64,000 nt of DNA from assembly GCA_016788045.1 (NCBI GenBank), contig JAEUTG010000042.1, forward strand, positions 62,001 through 126,000, read 5' to 3'. The notes below the pieces were generated by a model. That model ran no database searches, was not told the DNA's origin, and saw only the letters and a program-made list of their open reading frames with translations. The position numbers and the translations under genes were made by a program. Source of the DNA: Bacteroidales bacterium (GTDB taxonomy: Bacteria; Bacteroidota; Bacteroidia; Bacteroidales; Lentimicrobiaceae). This document shows positions 18,137-26,622 of the stretch, one piece after another (position 1 is the first letter of the stretch; each line of letters starts with the position of its first letter).

Positions 18137-19615
18137 TTAATTCACTTCTCCCGGATTCACGTTGATCTGCAGAAACTCTTTCAGTACCTCCCGGTCATCG
18201 AAATGGTGTTTTATTCCCTTGATTTCCTGGTAGGTCTCATGACCTTTACCGGCAACCAGAATGATGTCACCCTGAACAGCCAGCGTGCAGGCGGTTTTTA
18301 TGGCCTCTTTGCGGTCGGTGATGACCAGGCAGTTCTTTTTCTTGTCAGCGGCAACCCCTTCAAGCATTTCTTTCAGGATATCATCCGGGTTTTCGCTGCG
18401 TGGATTATCTGATGTCAGGATGGTAAGGTTGCTGTTTTCAGTGGCGATGAAGGCCATTTTCGGCCGTTTCGTACGGTCGCGGTCTCCCCCGGCCCCGGCA
18501 ACCGTGATGAGCCTCCCGCTGCCCTGCCTGATGCTGTTGATGGTTTCTATAACATTCAGCAAAGCATCGGGGGTGTGTGCATAGTCAACTATGCCGGTAA
18601 TGCCTGTTTCGGAGGTGAAATACTCAAACCGGCCATCCACAGCCTCCAGCTTGCTCAGGGCTGTCAGGGCTTCTTCCTTGCTGATGCCAAGCAGGGTAGC
18701 AGCTGCATAGATGCTGAGAAGGTTGTATGCGTTGAAATTCCCGACCAGTCTGCACCAGAGCTCTGTGCCGTTGATGTTCAGCAACAGTCCTTCAAAGTGA
18801 TTCTCAATGATCCTGCACCGGAAATCGGCCTCTTTTTTCAGGGCAAGGGTGTAGATGGTGGCTTTGGTGTTCTGAACCATCACTTTTCCATGCCGGTCAT
18901 CGGTATTCACCAGGGCAAAAGCATTGGCTGGCAGTTGATCGAAAAGTTGTTTTTTGGCAGCCAGATAAGCATCAAAGGTTTTGTGAAAGTCAAGATGATC
19001 GTGGGTGAGGTTGGTAAACACAGCGCCGGTAAATTGAAGCCCGGTAACCCTGTTCTGAACCACTGCATGAGAGCTCACTTCCATGAAGCAGTAGTCACAG
19101 CCTGCATCAGCCATCTCCCGCAACATCCGGTTCAGTTCAACGGCATCAGGGGTAGTATGTGTCGAAGCAACTTCGGTAAGGTAGATCATGTTTCTCACCG
19201 TGGAGAGCAGTCCCGCCCTGAACCCCAGGCTGAGAAACAATTTGTACAGCAGGGTGGCAATGGTCGTTTTCCCGTTGGTACCGGTGATTCCCACCAGTTT
19301 TATTGTCTGGGATGGATTGTCGTAGAAATTGGCCGCCATCCGTCCCAGGGCTTCACTGCTGTCGGCAACCTCCACATAGCAGGTTTCCTCATTGGTCTCA
19401 GCTGGAATCTGCTCGCAAACAATGGCCTTTACACCGGCCCTGACAACCTCTGCAATATACTGATGACCATCAGTCTGTGTACCTCTGACCGCTACAAATA
19501 CACATCCCGGCACAGCCTTGCGCGAATCAAACACAACCGCTGAAATTTCAGTGGAAGTGTCGCCGGCAACCCGCGATAATCTGCATCTGTACAATATTTC
19601 CTGAAGTGTCTTCAC
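18137..19615 (-). CDS. murE: UDP-MurNAc-tripeptide synthetase MurE, meso-DAP type
   Basis: MurE adds the third amino acid of the peptide stem. The ATP loop GITGTNGKTTIATLLYKL (about 110-127), TTPDAVELNRML (about 155-166), LTHDHLDFHKT (about 203-213) and YAHTPDALLNVIE (about 347-359) are clear. The substrate signature TSDNPRSENP (about 404-413) contains DNPR, which in characterised enzymes selects meso-diaminopimelate, so the wall is predicted to be DAP-type. The 492-residue length is normal. It sits 11 bases downstream of ftsI. Confidence 0.96.
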   Translation of the reverse strand: MKTLQEILYRCRLSRVAGDTSTEISAVVFDSRKAVPGCVFVAVRGTQTDGHQYIAEVVRAGVKAIVCEQIPAETNEETCYVEVADSSEALGRMAANFYDNPSQTIKLVGITGTNGKTTIATLLYKLFLSLGFRAGLLSTVRNMIYLTEVASTHTTPDAVELNRMLREMADAGCDYCFMEVSSHAVVQNRVTGLQFTGAVFTNLTHDHLDFHKTFDAYLAAKKQLFDQLPANAFALVNTDDRHGKVMVQNTKATIYTLALKKEADFRCRIIENHFEGLLLNINGTELWCRLVGNFNAYNLLSIYAAATLLGISKEEALTALSKLEAVDGRFEYFTSETGITGIVDYAHTPDALLNVIETINSIRQGSGRLITVAGAGGDRDRTKRPKMAFIATENSNLTILTSDNPRSENPDDILKEMLEGVAADKKKNCLVITDRKEAIKTACTLAVQGDIILVAGKGHETYQEIKGIKHHFDDREVLKEFLQINVNPGEVN

Positions 19616-19626
19616 CTGCCTGCCTT

Positions 19627-21726
19627 TTATCCCAATTCAATGATACACTGACTACCTCGCCTGGATTTTGTTCCGGCGGGCAGTGATTGTTTCTTCACCA
19701 GTCCCTTGCCTTTGATCTGAACCTTAACCCCTGCATTTTCAAGAAGATACACCGCATCACGGGCGCCCATACCGGTAACATCGGGAATCTGGGTTTCTGA
19801 GATTGTCAGCGGTTTTATCTGTACACTGCTGTCAGATGAATTAAGGCTTGCAAAATCGTGTTGCAGCGAACTGCCTTTCCACACCACATTGGTTTCCCGG
19901 AAAATGGTTTCCAGGTCTTTCGCATATCCGGCGGCCAGTAAAGGCGGAGCTGATTCAAGGGTATCTGACTTACTTCTTACCGGATCAAGTCTGGTGGCAT
20001 ACACCTTGTCAGCAATTTCCCTGAAAACCGGTCCTGCAATGGATCCACCGTAATACACTCCCTTTCTGGGATTGTTGATCACCACGATACAGGTATATTT
20101 TGGATTGTCAGCCGGAAAATAGCCAACGAAGGAAGCCTTGTAGTTCGATTTGTTGTATCCTGAATTCTGCTGAGCGATCTGTGCAGTTCCCGTTTTACCG
20201 GCTATTTTATAAACCGGATTCCTGAGGTTGGTCGCAGTTCCCCTTTCAACCACCCCTTCCAGCATGTTTCTGACTTTAGCAAGGGTTTCCGGATTCTGCA
20301 CGATGGATTCTTTCAATACTACCGTTTCAAATTTTTGTGTCGTTTTACCACCAAGGTGTATCTCTTTGATAAACTGAGGTTTAACCATTTTCCCATTGTT
20401 TGCAATGGCATTGTAGAAGGTGAGGGTCTGCAGCGGGGTAATGGCTACTTCATAGCCGACCGACATCCAGGGCAGCGACACTTTCGACCAATAGCGGTGT
20501 TTTGTGTCTTTGATAAAAGGGGAACCTTCACCCGGGATGTCCAGCCCGAGTTTTTCGTTGAGCCGCATGGAGTACAGCTTGCTGATAAACTGTTCAGGCT
20601 TGTCGCGGTAAGCTTTGTGAATTACTTTGGAAATGCCGACATTGGAGGAGAGCTCAAAGGCCCGCTGAACGCTGATTCTTCCGTAACCACCTTCGTGTGA
20701 ATCTTTCATGATGCGATTGGCAAACCTAACCGCTCCCCCCTGTGTATCAACAGTATCGGTGAGTTTAACCAGTCCTTCATCAAGGGCACACATCAGGGAA
20801 GCCAGCTTAAAGGTTGAACCGGGTTCAGAACTTTCTCCTATGGCATAGTTGTACTTTTCTTCATATTCGCCGTCTTTGTTCTTTCCGAGGTTGGCGATGG
20901 CTACAATAAAACCGGTGCTGACCTCCATAAGTACAGCACAGCCATGATCGGCTTCATTGGCGATGAGCTGCCGCATCAGGGCGTCCTCAGCAACGTCCTG
21001 AATATTGATATCAATGGAAGTCAGCAGATCATGTCCGTTGCGCGGCTCTATCTCTGTTTCCTGGTTAAGAGGGCGGTAAGCGCCGTTGCCTATCCGCTGC
21101 ATCAGCCTGCGGCCGCTCTCTCCTTCCAGTATCTCACTGTAAGCACCTTCAAGTCCGATGTCATTGTCCTCCCCTGGTTTGTCCCACCCGATGGTACGGA
21201 AAGCCAGCCAGCGGAAAGGCAGCTCACGGCGGTTGCGGGCTTCTGCAATGAGTCCACCTTTGTATTTTCCCAACCTGAAAATCGGGAACTTCCGCACTTT
21301 CTTCAGCTCTACATAAGAGATGTTGCGTTTGAGCAGGAGGTACCTGTTGTTGTTTTTACGGGCTTTCACCAGCATCTGTTTGTACTCCTGTCGGGTTTTA
21401 TCCCTGAAAAGGTCGGCCAGATGCCAGGCCAGTGAATCGACATGCTCAGAAAAGAAATCATCGTTGTAATGGGTGTTGCCGGCATCTATCCTGAGATCGA
21501 AAACCGGAATGGAGGCGGCAAGCAGACTACCGTCGCTGGCCAGAATGTTGCCCCTTACAGCCTCAATTTTCTCAAACCGGATCGAAAGTTCTTTTGCCTT
21601 TTCACGCCATATGTCTCCTTCAACAAACTGAATGTAAAATACTTTGGCAACAACAGCAACGCCAAGCAATGCCACAGCAATGTATACGAGGTACACCTTC
21701 TTCAATATGTCGCGCCTGTTATCCAT
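19627..21726 (-). CDS. ftsI: division transpeptidase FtsI (PBP3-like) with C-terminal PASTA domain
   Basis: A class B penicillin-binding protein that cross-links septal peptidoglycan. It has one N-terminal membrane segment (about 11-31), a dimerisation/pedestal domain (about 50-220), and a transpeptidase domain with the three motifs in place: STFK (304-307, catalytic Ser), SSN (360-362) and KTG (511-513). The C-terminus holds a PASTA domain (about 639-699, starting IPDVTGMGARDAVYLLE), absent from E. coli FtsI but usual in Bacteroidota and Firmicutes (SpoVD-like). It overlaps the ftsL-like gene by 8 bases. Confidence 0.95.
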   Translation of the reverse strand: MDNRRDILKKVYLVYIAVALLGVAVVAKVFYIQFVEGDIWREKAKELSIRFEKIEAVRGNILASDGSLLAASIPVFDLRIDAGNTHYNDDFFSEHVDSLAWHLADLFRDKTRQEYKQMLVKARKNNNRYLLLKRNISYVELKKVRKFPIFRLGKYKGGLIAEARNRRELPFRWLAFRTIGWDKPGEDNDIGLEGAYSEILEGESGRRLMQRIGNGAYRPLNQETEIEPRNGHDLLTSIDINIQDVAEDALMRQLIANEADHGCAVLMEVSTGFIVAIANLGKNKDGEYEEKYNYAIGESSEPGSTFKLASLMCALDEGLVKLTDTVDTQGGAVRFANRIMKDSHEGGYGRISVQRAFELSSNVGISKVIHKAYRDKPEQFISKLYSMRLNEKLGLDIPGEGSPFIKDTKHRYWSKVSLPWMSVGYEVAITPLQTLTFYNAIANNGKMVKPQFIKEIHLGGKTTQKFETVVLKESIVQNPETLAKVRNMLEGVVERGTATNLRNPVYKIAGKTGTAQIAQQNSGYNKSNYKASFVGYFPADNPKYTCIVVINNPRKGVYYGGSIAGPVFREIADKVYATRLDPVRSKSDTLESAPPLLAAGYAKDLETIFRETNVVWKGSSLQHDFASLNSSDSSVQIKPLTISETQIPDVTGMGARDAVYLLENAGVKVQIKGKGLVKKQSLPAGTKSRRGSQCIIELG

Positions 21727-22144
21727 TCTTATTCCGGGCTTTTATATAGAGTTTTACCGGAGGAACCAGTGATTCCTTTACCCCGCTGTTGCTGAGTTTT
21801 GATGCCACAGCCGATTGCTTGCTGTGAAACATCAGTTCTGATTTGGTTGTGATGTATGAAAACCTGAGTTCTTCAATCTGCCGTTTGGTTCTGCCGATTT
21901 CGATGATGGTTTTCTCAGCATTGTACGAATTGGCGATATACAGAATGCCCAGGAAAGTGAGGAACAGGATAAACGGGATCTGCCGCCCCAGATTTTCACG
22001 GGAAAAAAGGTTGGATGGGATGGCCCAGGATACCGGTTTTACCGATTTCAGCTTGCGGTTAATGGTGGTGAATGACCCGAAACCGAACCTGCGTTCCTTT
22101 CGGACCTTGGGCTTCTGATGGATGGTATTGCGGACTTTAGGCAT
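21719..22144 (-). CDS. ftsL: FtsL-like division protein
   Basis: The 141-residue protein has a basic cytosolic N-terminus, one membrane segment (IPFILFLTFLGILYIAN, about 55-71) and a following heptad-rich helix (EIGRTKRQIEELRFSYITTKSELMF), the layout of FtsL, which pairs with FtsB and links FtsQ to FtsWI. Primary-sequence similarity in FtsL is minimal, so position between rsmH and ftsI decides the name. I start at the ATG at 22144, four bases after a rare GGAGG ribosome-binding sequence that lies inside the end of rsmH. An ATG immediately before it is also possible. Confidence 0.82.
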   Translation of the reverse strand: MPKVRNTIHQKPKVRKERRFGFGSFTTINRKLKSVKPVSWAIPSNLFSRENLGRQIPFILFLTFLGILYIANSYNAEKTIIEIGRTKRQIEELRFSYITTKSELMFHSKQSAVASKLSNSGVKESLVPPVKLYIKARNKNG

Positions 22145-23039
22145 CATGCCTCCTTTCTGCAATTCTCAGTTTTGCGCTCCGGGCCCGTGGATTCAGACTT
22201 ATTTCGGCTTCATCCGGTACGATAGGCTTTCTGGTCAGAGGGGTGAAAGGAGAAATAAGATTTCCGAAGAAATCCTTGTTTTCGGTTCCTTCAAAATTGC
22301 CCGTTTTGATAAAGTTTTTAACCAGCCGGTCCTCCAGCGAATGGTACGACAGCACTACCAGCCTGCCCCCGGGTTTGATTGCCTTTACAGATTGAATCAG
22401 CAACTCCCTCAGTGCATCAAGTTCACCGTTTACTTCAATCCGCAGAGCCTGAAAAACCTGGGCAAAGAACTTGTTCTCCCTGCCTCTTTCTGCCAGGGGG
22501 GCCAGTACTTCTTTCAGTCTGACAGTTGTATCAATTTCTGCCGATTGCCTGGCGGCGATTATCTGCTGGGCAGTGCGGAATGCGTGTCTGATTTCTCCGT
22601 ACTCCGCGAAAATCTTCTTCAGCTCATCGAGGGGGTACTCATTTACCACCTCACGGGCCGAAAGTCTGGCTTTTCTGTCCATCCTCAGGTCAAGACCGGC
22701 TTCAAACCGGGTCGAGAATCCGCGCTCAGGCAGATCAATCTGGTGCGACGATATGCCCAGATCAGCCAGGATACCATCTGCCGGCAAGGCCTTGTAAAGC
22801 CTCATGAAATTGATCAGATAGCGGAAATTCTGGTTGATGAATATAAGGCGGTCATCCGCAGGGATATTCTGCATGGCATCCGCATCCTGATCAAAAGCCA
22901 GCAGTCTGCCTGATTCCAGCTTTTTCAGAATAGCCTGAGAATGGCCGCCTCCCCCAAAAGTTACATCCACATAGGTGCCCTCCGGCCTGATGGCCAGCCC
23001 TTCTATACACTTATCAAGCAGCACCGGGATGTGATACAT
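22137..23039 (-). CDS. rsmH: 16S rRNA (cytosine1402-N4)-methyltransferase RsmH
   Basis: RsmH (MraW) methylates N4 of C1402 in the decoding centre of 16S rRNA using S-adenosylmethionine. The SAM-binding motif DVTFGGGGHSQAIL (about 25-38), DQDADAM (about 54-60), GILADLGISSHQID (about 89-102) and the C-terminal GGRLVVLSYHSLEDRLVKNF (about 221-240) are classic. The 300-residue length is normal. It lies 4 bases after mraZ, in the conserved mraZ-rsmH-ftsL-ftsI order. Confidence 0.97.
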   Translation of the reverse strand: MYHIPVLLDKCIEGLAIRPEGTYVDVTFGGGGHSQAILKKLESGRLLAFDQDADAMQNIPADDRLIFINQNFRYLINFMRLYKALPADGILADLGISSHQIDLPERGFSTRFEAGLDLRMDRKARLSAREVVNEYPLDELKKIFAEYGEIRHAFRTAQQIIAARQSAEIDTTVRLKEVLAPLAERGRENKFFAQVFQALRIEVNGELDALRELLIQSVKAIKPGGRLVVLSYHSLEDRLVKNFIKTGNFEGTENKDFFGNLISPFTPLTRKPIVPDEAEISLNPRARSAKLRIAERRHDA

Positions 23040-23043
23040 CTGA

Positions 23044-23508
23044 TTAATCCTCTGTTTCGTTTATCTGACCCATAACATCTTCAGCCAGTTGTGAAAAGTC
23101 GGGCAGGCTCTCTTTAATTGAAGCTTCGTATTTGTCTTTGTCCCATATCTCTATGATGTTCAGTGCCGATGCAAGTACTACATCACCCGAAATGGAGGCA
23201 AACTGCGCCAGATCTTTCGGTATCTGAATCCTTCCGGTTGAATCGGTTACCACTTCACGTACCCCGGCCATGAATACCCTGATAAAATCATTGTTCTTCT
23301 TGACAAAGCGGTTCAGCTTGTTTACTCCCCTGGCAGCCCGGTTCCACTCCGATTTAGGGTAAAGCTCAAGGCATGGCTGGAAAATGCTGCGTTTGATGAT
23401 AAATCCTTCAGAAATAATGGTTTCCAACTGTGACTTGAGCGCCGAAGGAAGCATAACCCGCCCCTTGGAATCTACCCTGCAGTCGTGAACACCAATGATT
23501 TCTAACAT
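23044..23508 (-). CDS. mraZ: transcriptional regulator MraZ
   Basis: MraZ is an AbrB-fold DNA-binding protein that represses its own dcw operon. Two MraZ repeats are visible: CRVDSKGRVMLPSALK (about 10-25) and REVVTDSTGRIQIPKDLAQF (about 85-104). I start at the ATG at 23508 (MLEIIGVHDC), giving 154 residues, which fits the family; a start 19 codons further upstream would add residues with no family match. Three operator repeats lie about 40 bases upstream. Confidence 0.95.
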   Translation of the reverse strand: MLEIIGVHDCRVDSKGRVMLPSALKSQLETIISEGFIIKRSIFQPCLELYPKSEWNRAARGVNKLNRFVKKNNDFIRVFMAGVREVVTDSTGRIQIPKDLAQFASISGDVVLASALNIIEIWDKDKYEASIKESLPDFSQLAEDVMGQINETED

Positions 23509-23550
23509 CTTATTTTTTATGGAAATGTGGTGTAAATATAGTGCAGTTTT

Positions 23551-23576
23551 ACCACTTTCTACCACTTTCTACCACT
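23551..23576 (-). promoter_or_regulatory. MraZ operator: three GTGGT repeats with 10-bp period
   Basis: On the minus strand GTGGT-AGAAA-GTGGT-AGAAA-GTGGT repeats with exact 10-bp spacing (ACCAC at 23551, 23561 and 23571 on the plus strand). MraZ is known to bind tandem GTGG/TGGG-type direct repeats with 5-bp spacers just upstream of mraZ, so this should be the autoregulatory site of the whole division cluster. Confidence 0.88.
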
Positions 23577-23751
23577 TATGTTAATAACTTTTTGTCAAAA
23601 GGGTAATTCTGACCCGATATTACTTTTTTAATGTACTGATATACAGATAAATAAAATTCCGCATAGCATTTCAGCCATGGCTGGAATGGATGAAATAGCC
23701 CAAAAACGCTGATATTTTATACTGTTGGCCGGTGTTGCGAAAGGAAATGAT

Positions 23752-23759
23752 TAAATTTG
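23752..23759 (+). promoter_or_regulatory. -7 box ahead of the glycine-lipid type acyltransferase operon
   Basis: TAAATTTG matches TAnnTTTG, 26 bases before the start codon at 23786. No good TTTG lies at the expected upstream distance, so the call rests on the -7 box. Confidence 0.5.
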
Positions 23760-23785
23760 TAGTTTAAAACCATGCTCAGATTACT

Positions 23786-24652
23786 ATGGAGAGGCAAGAG
23801 ACGGGGTTGGGTGATTCAGATCAGAAGCTGATTGATATTGAGAAGGTTATTGCCGGTAAAAACCCACGTTTGCTCAGGTTTATTCCGCGCTTTCTTATCA
23901 GTTATCTGAAGCGTATTTTGCATCAGGATAAGCTCAATGACTCCCTGTTCAGGCACCGTCATCTTCAGGGTCTTGATTTCGTGAATGCCATCCTGAAAGA
24001 TTTCAATGTAAAGATCATAGTAAATGGCGAAGAGAATCTGACCTCTGTACAGCGATTTGTTGTGGTGTCAAACCATCCCCTTGGTGGCCTTGACGGACTG
24101 GCGCTGATGCAGGCAGTTGGCCGGATCAGGCCTGATATTGCTTTCCCTATCAATGACTTCCTCATGCACCTGCCCAATTTGCGGCCGCTTTTTATTCCGG
24201 TCAACAAGCACGGCTCAAATGCATCCAACATCGCACTTTTCGATCAGACTTTCAGCTCTGAAAAAACCATTCTGTATTTTCCTGCCGGTTTGTGTTCGCG
24301 CAAAATCAAGGGCGAAATCATTGACCTGGAGTGGAAGAAAACCTTTTTGTCCAAAGCCAGGAAGTTTGACAGGGACATTCTGCCGGTACATATCAGCGGG
24401 AAGAACTCTGATTTCTTCTACAACCTTGCCAATCTGCGTAAATGGCTGGGCCTCAAAGCAAACATCGAAATGCTTTACCTGGTAGATGAAATGTTCAGGC
24501 AGAACAACAAAAAGATCATCATTACTTTTGGCAAGCCCATACCGGTGAGTGTTTTCGACCGTAAAACCAGCGATTCACAGTGGGCATCACTGGTCAGAAA
24601 GCATGTATACCGGCTTCAGGATGATCCTGAGGCCTCATTCGTTGCTGAGTAA
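23786..24652 (+). CDS. 1-acylglycerol-3-phosphate acyltransferase-family O-acyltransferase, GlsA-like
   Basis: The 288-residue protein has the PlsC-type acyltransferase motifs: SNHPLGGLDGL (about 92-102, the NHxxxxD site), NFRPLFIPVNKHG-like block (actual LRPLFIPVNKHG, about 133-144) and YFPAGLCSRK (about 169-178). It is followed 15 bases later by a GNAT acyltransferase. The same two-gene arrangement makes glycine lipids in Bacteroides thetaiotaomicron, where GlsB N-acylates glycine and GlsA adds the second acyl chain to the hydroxyl of the first. I infer the GlsA role. An ordinary lysophospholipid acyltransferase is the alternative. Confidence 0.72.
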   Translation: MERQETGLGDSDQKLIDIEKVIAGKNPRLLRFIPRFLISYLKRILHQDKLNDSLFRHRHLQGLDFVNAILKDFNVKIIVNGEENLTSVQRFVVVSNHPLGGLDGLALMQAVGRIRPDIAFPINDFLMHLPNLRPLFIPVNKHGSNASNIALFDQTFSSEKTILYFPAGLCSRKIKGEIIDLEWKKTFLSKARKFDRDILPVHISGKNSDFFYNLANLRKWLGLKANIEMLYLVDEMFRQNNKKIIITFGKPIPVSVFDRKTSDSQWASLVRKHVYRLQDDPEASFVAE

Positions 24653-24667
24653 CACCTTAATCAAGAT

Positions 24668-25600
24668 ATGGAAAATGTAATTCCACCGATCGACCGCGCG
24701 TTGATAAAGCAAGAGCTGACTGAAGACAAACTCATCAGGAAAACCAATGCCGGCAATAACCTGATATACATTGTCAACCATTTTAATGCGCCGAATGTCA
24801 CCAGGGAAATCGGCCGTTTGCGCGAAATCACTTTCCGTGATGCCGGAGGGGGAACCGGGCTCCCGATCGACCTTGATTATTATGATACCTGCGAAAACCC
24901 CTTTGAGCAGCTGATTGTCTGGAATCCGGAAGATCAGGAAATCGTCGGTGGTTACCGCTATCTCGACTGCGGCACCCTGAGCATGGGCGCCGACGGATCA
25001 TACCATACGCCAACGTTTAAATTGTTCGGATATTCCGATCAGTTTGTCAGGGAGTACTTACCTTATACCATCGAACTGGGCCGCTCATTCGTTCAGCCAG
25101 CCTACCAACCCACCAACAACATCCGCAAAGGGATGTATTCACTGGATAACATCTGGGACGGACTGGGTGCCATCATACTGCTCAATCCGCATGCACGGTA
25201 TTACTTTGGCAAGATTACCATGTATCCGCATTATAACAAGCAGGCCCGCGACCTCATCCTGTTTTTCATGAAGAAATATTTTGGTGACCATGAAAAGCTG
25301 GTTTTCCCGCACATTCCCCTGGAGCCGGAAACATCTCCGGAAATACTGGAAAAGGCTTTCCCGAACAACGTATACGACAAGGATTACAAACTGCTCATTC
25401 AGCAGGTAAGGGCACTGGGTGAAACCATCCCGCCGCTGGTGAATGCTTACATGAACCTGTCGTCGACCATGAAGTTTTTCGGAACCTCCCTCAACGACGA
25501 GTTCGGGCTTGTGGAAGAAACCGGTATCATCGTGACCATCAGCGATATCTATGATTTCAAGATAGAACGTCACCTAACCATTAATCCTTCCGCTTCATGA
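24668..25600 (+). CDS. GNAT-type N-acyltransferase, GlsB/OlsB-like
   Basis: The 310-residue protein belongs to the acyl-ACP-dependent N-acyltransferase group related to OlsB and GlsB. Visible landmarks are NAPNVTREIGRLREITFRDAGGGTG (about 38-62), QLIVWNPEDQEIVGGYRY (about 81-98) and ELGRSFVQPAYQ (about 138-149). In Bacteroides, GlsB makes N-acyl-3-hydroxy-acyl glycine from glycine and 3-hydroxyacyl-ACP. Pairing with the O-acyltransferase upstream supports that pathway here. The acceptor (glycine, ornithine or serine) cannot be read from sequence. Its stop overlaps the engB start by 4 bases. Confidence 0.72.
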   Translation: MENVIPPIDRALIKQELTEDKLIRKTNAGNNLIYIVNHFNAPNVTREIGRLREITFRDAGGGTGLPIDLDYYDTCENPFEQLIVWNPEDQEIVGGYRYLDCGTLSMGADGSYHTPTFKLFGYSDQFVREYLPYTIELGRSFVQPAYQPTNNIRKGMYSLDNIWDGLGAIILLNPHARYYFGKITMYPHYNKQARDLILFFMKKYFGDHEKLVFPHIPLEPETSPEILEKAFPNNVYDKDYKLLIQQVRALGETIPPLVNAYMNLSSTMKFFGTSLNDEFGLVEETGIIVTISDIYDFKIERHLTINPSAS

Positions 25601-26220
25601 TTATAAAATCGGCAGATTTTGTAACCAGCAATACGGATCCCGGTAAGTGCCCGAAAGACAATAAACCCGAATATGCCTTTATCGGACGTTCAAATGTCGG
25701 GAAATCCTCACTGATCAACCGCCTCCTTGAACGGAATAACATTGCCCGCACCTCCTCAACCCCCGGTAAAACCCGGCTGATCAATCATTTTCTCATCAAC
25801 AGCGAATGGTACCTGGTCGACCTTCCCGGATACGGGTATGCCAGGATATCCAGAAAAGAACGTGAAAAGTGGGAGCTGATGATCCGGGACTTTCTTACCG
25901 GCCGCCGTAACCTGGTGAACACCTTTGTGCTGATAGATTCAAGGATTGAACCAAAGAAGAATGATCTGGATTTCATTAACTGGATGGGTGAGCAAGGCCT
26001 TCCATTTGCGATTGTATTTACCAAAGCGGATAAACTGACGGCCAACGAACTGGCTTCAAACACAGCCGCCTTCAGAAACCGTTTGTCAGCCGATTGGGAA
26101 GAGCTGCCGACTGTGTTCATTTCTTCCTCTGAAACCGGTTTGGGCCGGACCGAAATTCTGGATTTTATTGAAGAAGGCAACCTGACTTTCAGCGAATTCA
26201 ATCAGGGGCTCATCGGCTGA
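25597..26220 (+). CDS. engB: ribosome biogenesis GTPase EngB (YihA/YsxC)
   Basis: A 207-residue Ras-like GTPase needed for 50S subunit assembly. The G1 motif GRSNVGKSS (about 30-38), G2 with TSSTPGKT (about 54-61), G3 DLPGYGYARI (about 75-84), G4 TKAD (about 142-145) and G5 SSSETG (about 174-179) are all present in order, and the protein is all G-domain, as expected for EngB. It overlaps the preceding acyltransferase by 4 bases (ATGA) and so is last in that three-gene operon, followed by a strong terminator. Confidence 0.96.
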   Translation: MIIKSADFVTSNTDPGKCPKDNKPEYAFIGRSNVGKSSLINRLLERNNIARTSSTPGKTRLINHFLINSEWYLVDLPGYGYARISRKEREKWELMIRDFLTGRRNLVNTFVLIDSRIEPKKNDLDFINWMGEQGLPFAIVFTKADKLTANELASNTAAFRNRLSADWEELPTVFISSSETGLGRTEILDFIEEGNLTFSEFNQGLIG

Positions 26221-26235
26221 TCGGGAAACTCAGGG

Positions 26236-26270
26236 CAAAAAAAAAGCCTGCAATGGTCTGCAGGCTTTCA
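26236..26270. terminator. bidirectional terminator between engB and the biotin carrier gene
   Basis: AAAGCCTGCA (26243-26252) and TGCAGGCTTT (26259-26268) form a 10-bp stem. The long A-run on the left gives a T-run on the minus strand, so it serves the minus-strand carboxylase operon best and engB weakly. Confidence 0.88.
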
Positions 26271-26286
26271 GGTATTTTGTTTCGGC

Positions 26287-26613
26287 TCAGTTCATCTCAA
26301 CCAGCAGGTGGTTCTTTGGAACCATATCTCCGGTTTTAACATTGATTTTGGTAACAACCCCATCAACCCCGGCCGTGATAATGTTCACCATTTTCATGGC
26401 CTCCAGTTCAAGTAGTTTTGTTCCCTGCTTAACCTTGGCACCTTCCTTAACGAAAACCTTAAGGATGGTCCCCGGAATAAACGAATAAACCTTGTTGAAA
26501 TCGGCTGGTTCGTAAACTTTGCGTGCCATAAATTTTTTGGTAAGCAAAGTTTTATACTTCACATTGTCGATGATGATCGTCTTGAAAGCCGGAGAATCGT
26601 TGTTTTCTTCCAT
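26287..26613 (-). CDS. biotin carboxyl carrier protein of an acyl-CoA carboxylase/decarboxylase
   Basis: The C-terminal half of this 108-residue protein is a biotinyl domain with the modification site EAMKM (about 70-74; Lys is biotinylated) and the mirror hairpin GVDGVVTKINVKTGDMV (about 83-99). The first 30 residues are a variable leader. It carries CO2 between subunits, and its partner is the carboxyltransferase 9 bases upstream. The BirA ligase that would load biotin is encoded at 61865-62635. No biotin carboxylase or membrane decarboxylase subunit is in the window. Confidence 0.92.
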   Translation of the reverse strand: MEENNDSPAFKTIIIDNVKYKTLLTKKFMARKVYEPADFNKVYSFIPGTILKVFVKEGAKVKQGTKLLELEAMKMVNIITAGVDGVVTKINVKTGDMVPKNHLLVEMN

Positions 26614-26622
26614 AGATGTGAA

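Noticed and set aside
18575..19543. 322-codon open frame antisense to murE
   Set aside because: It is a shadow of murE on the other strand; no domain or start context is recognisable, and murE has full motif support.
22122..22913. 263-codon open frame antisense to rsmH
   Set aside because: It lies wholly opposite RsmH, which has clear motifs; the translated sequence looks like noise.
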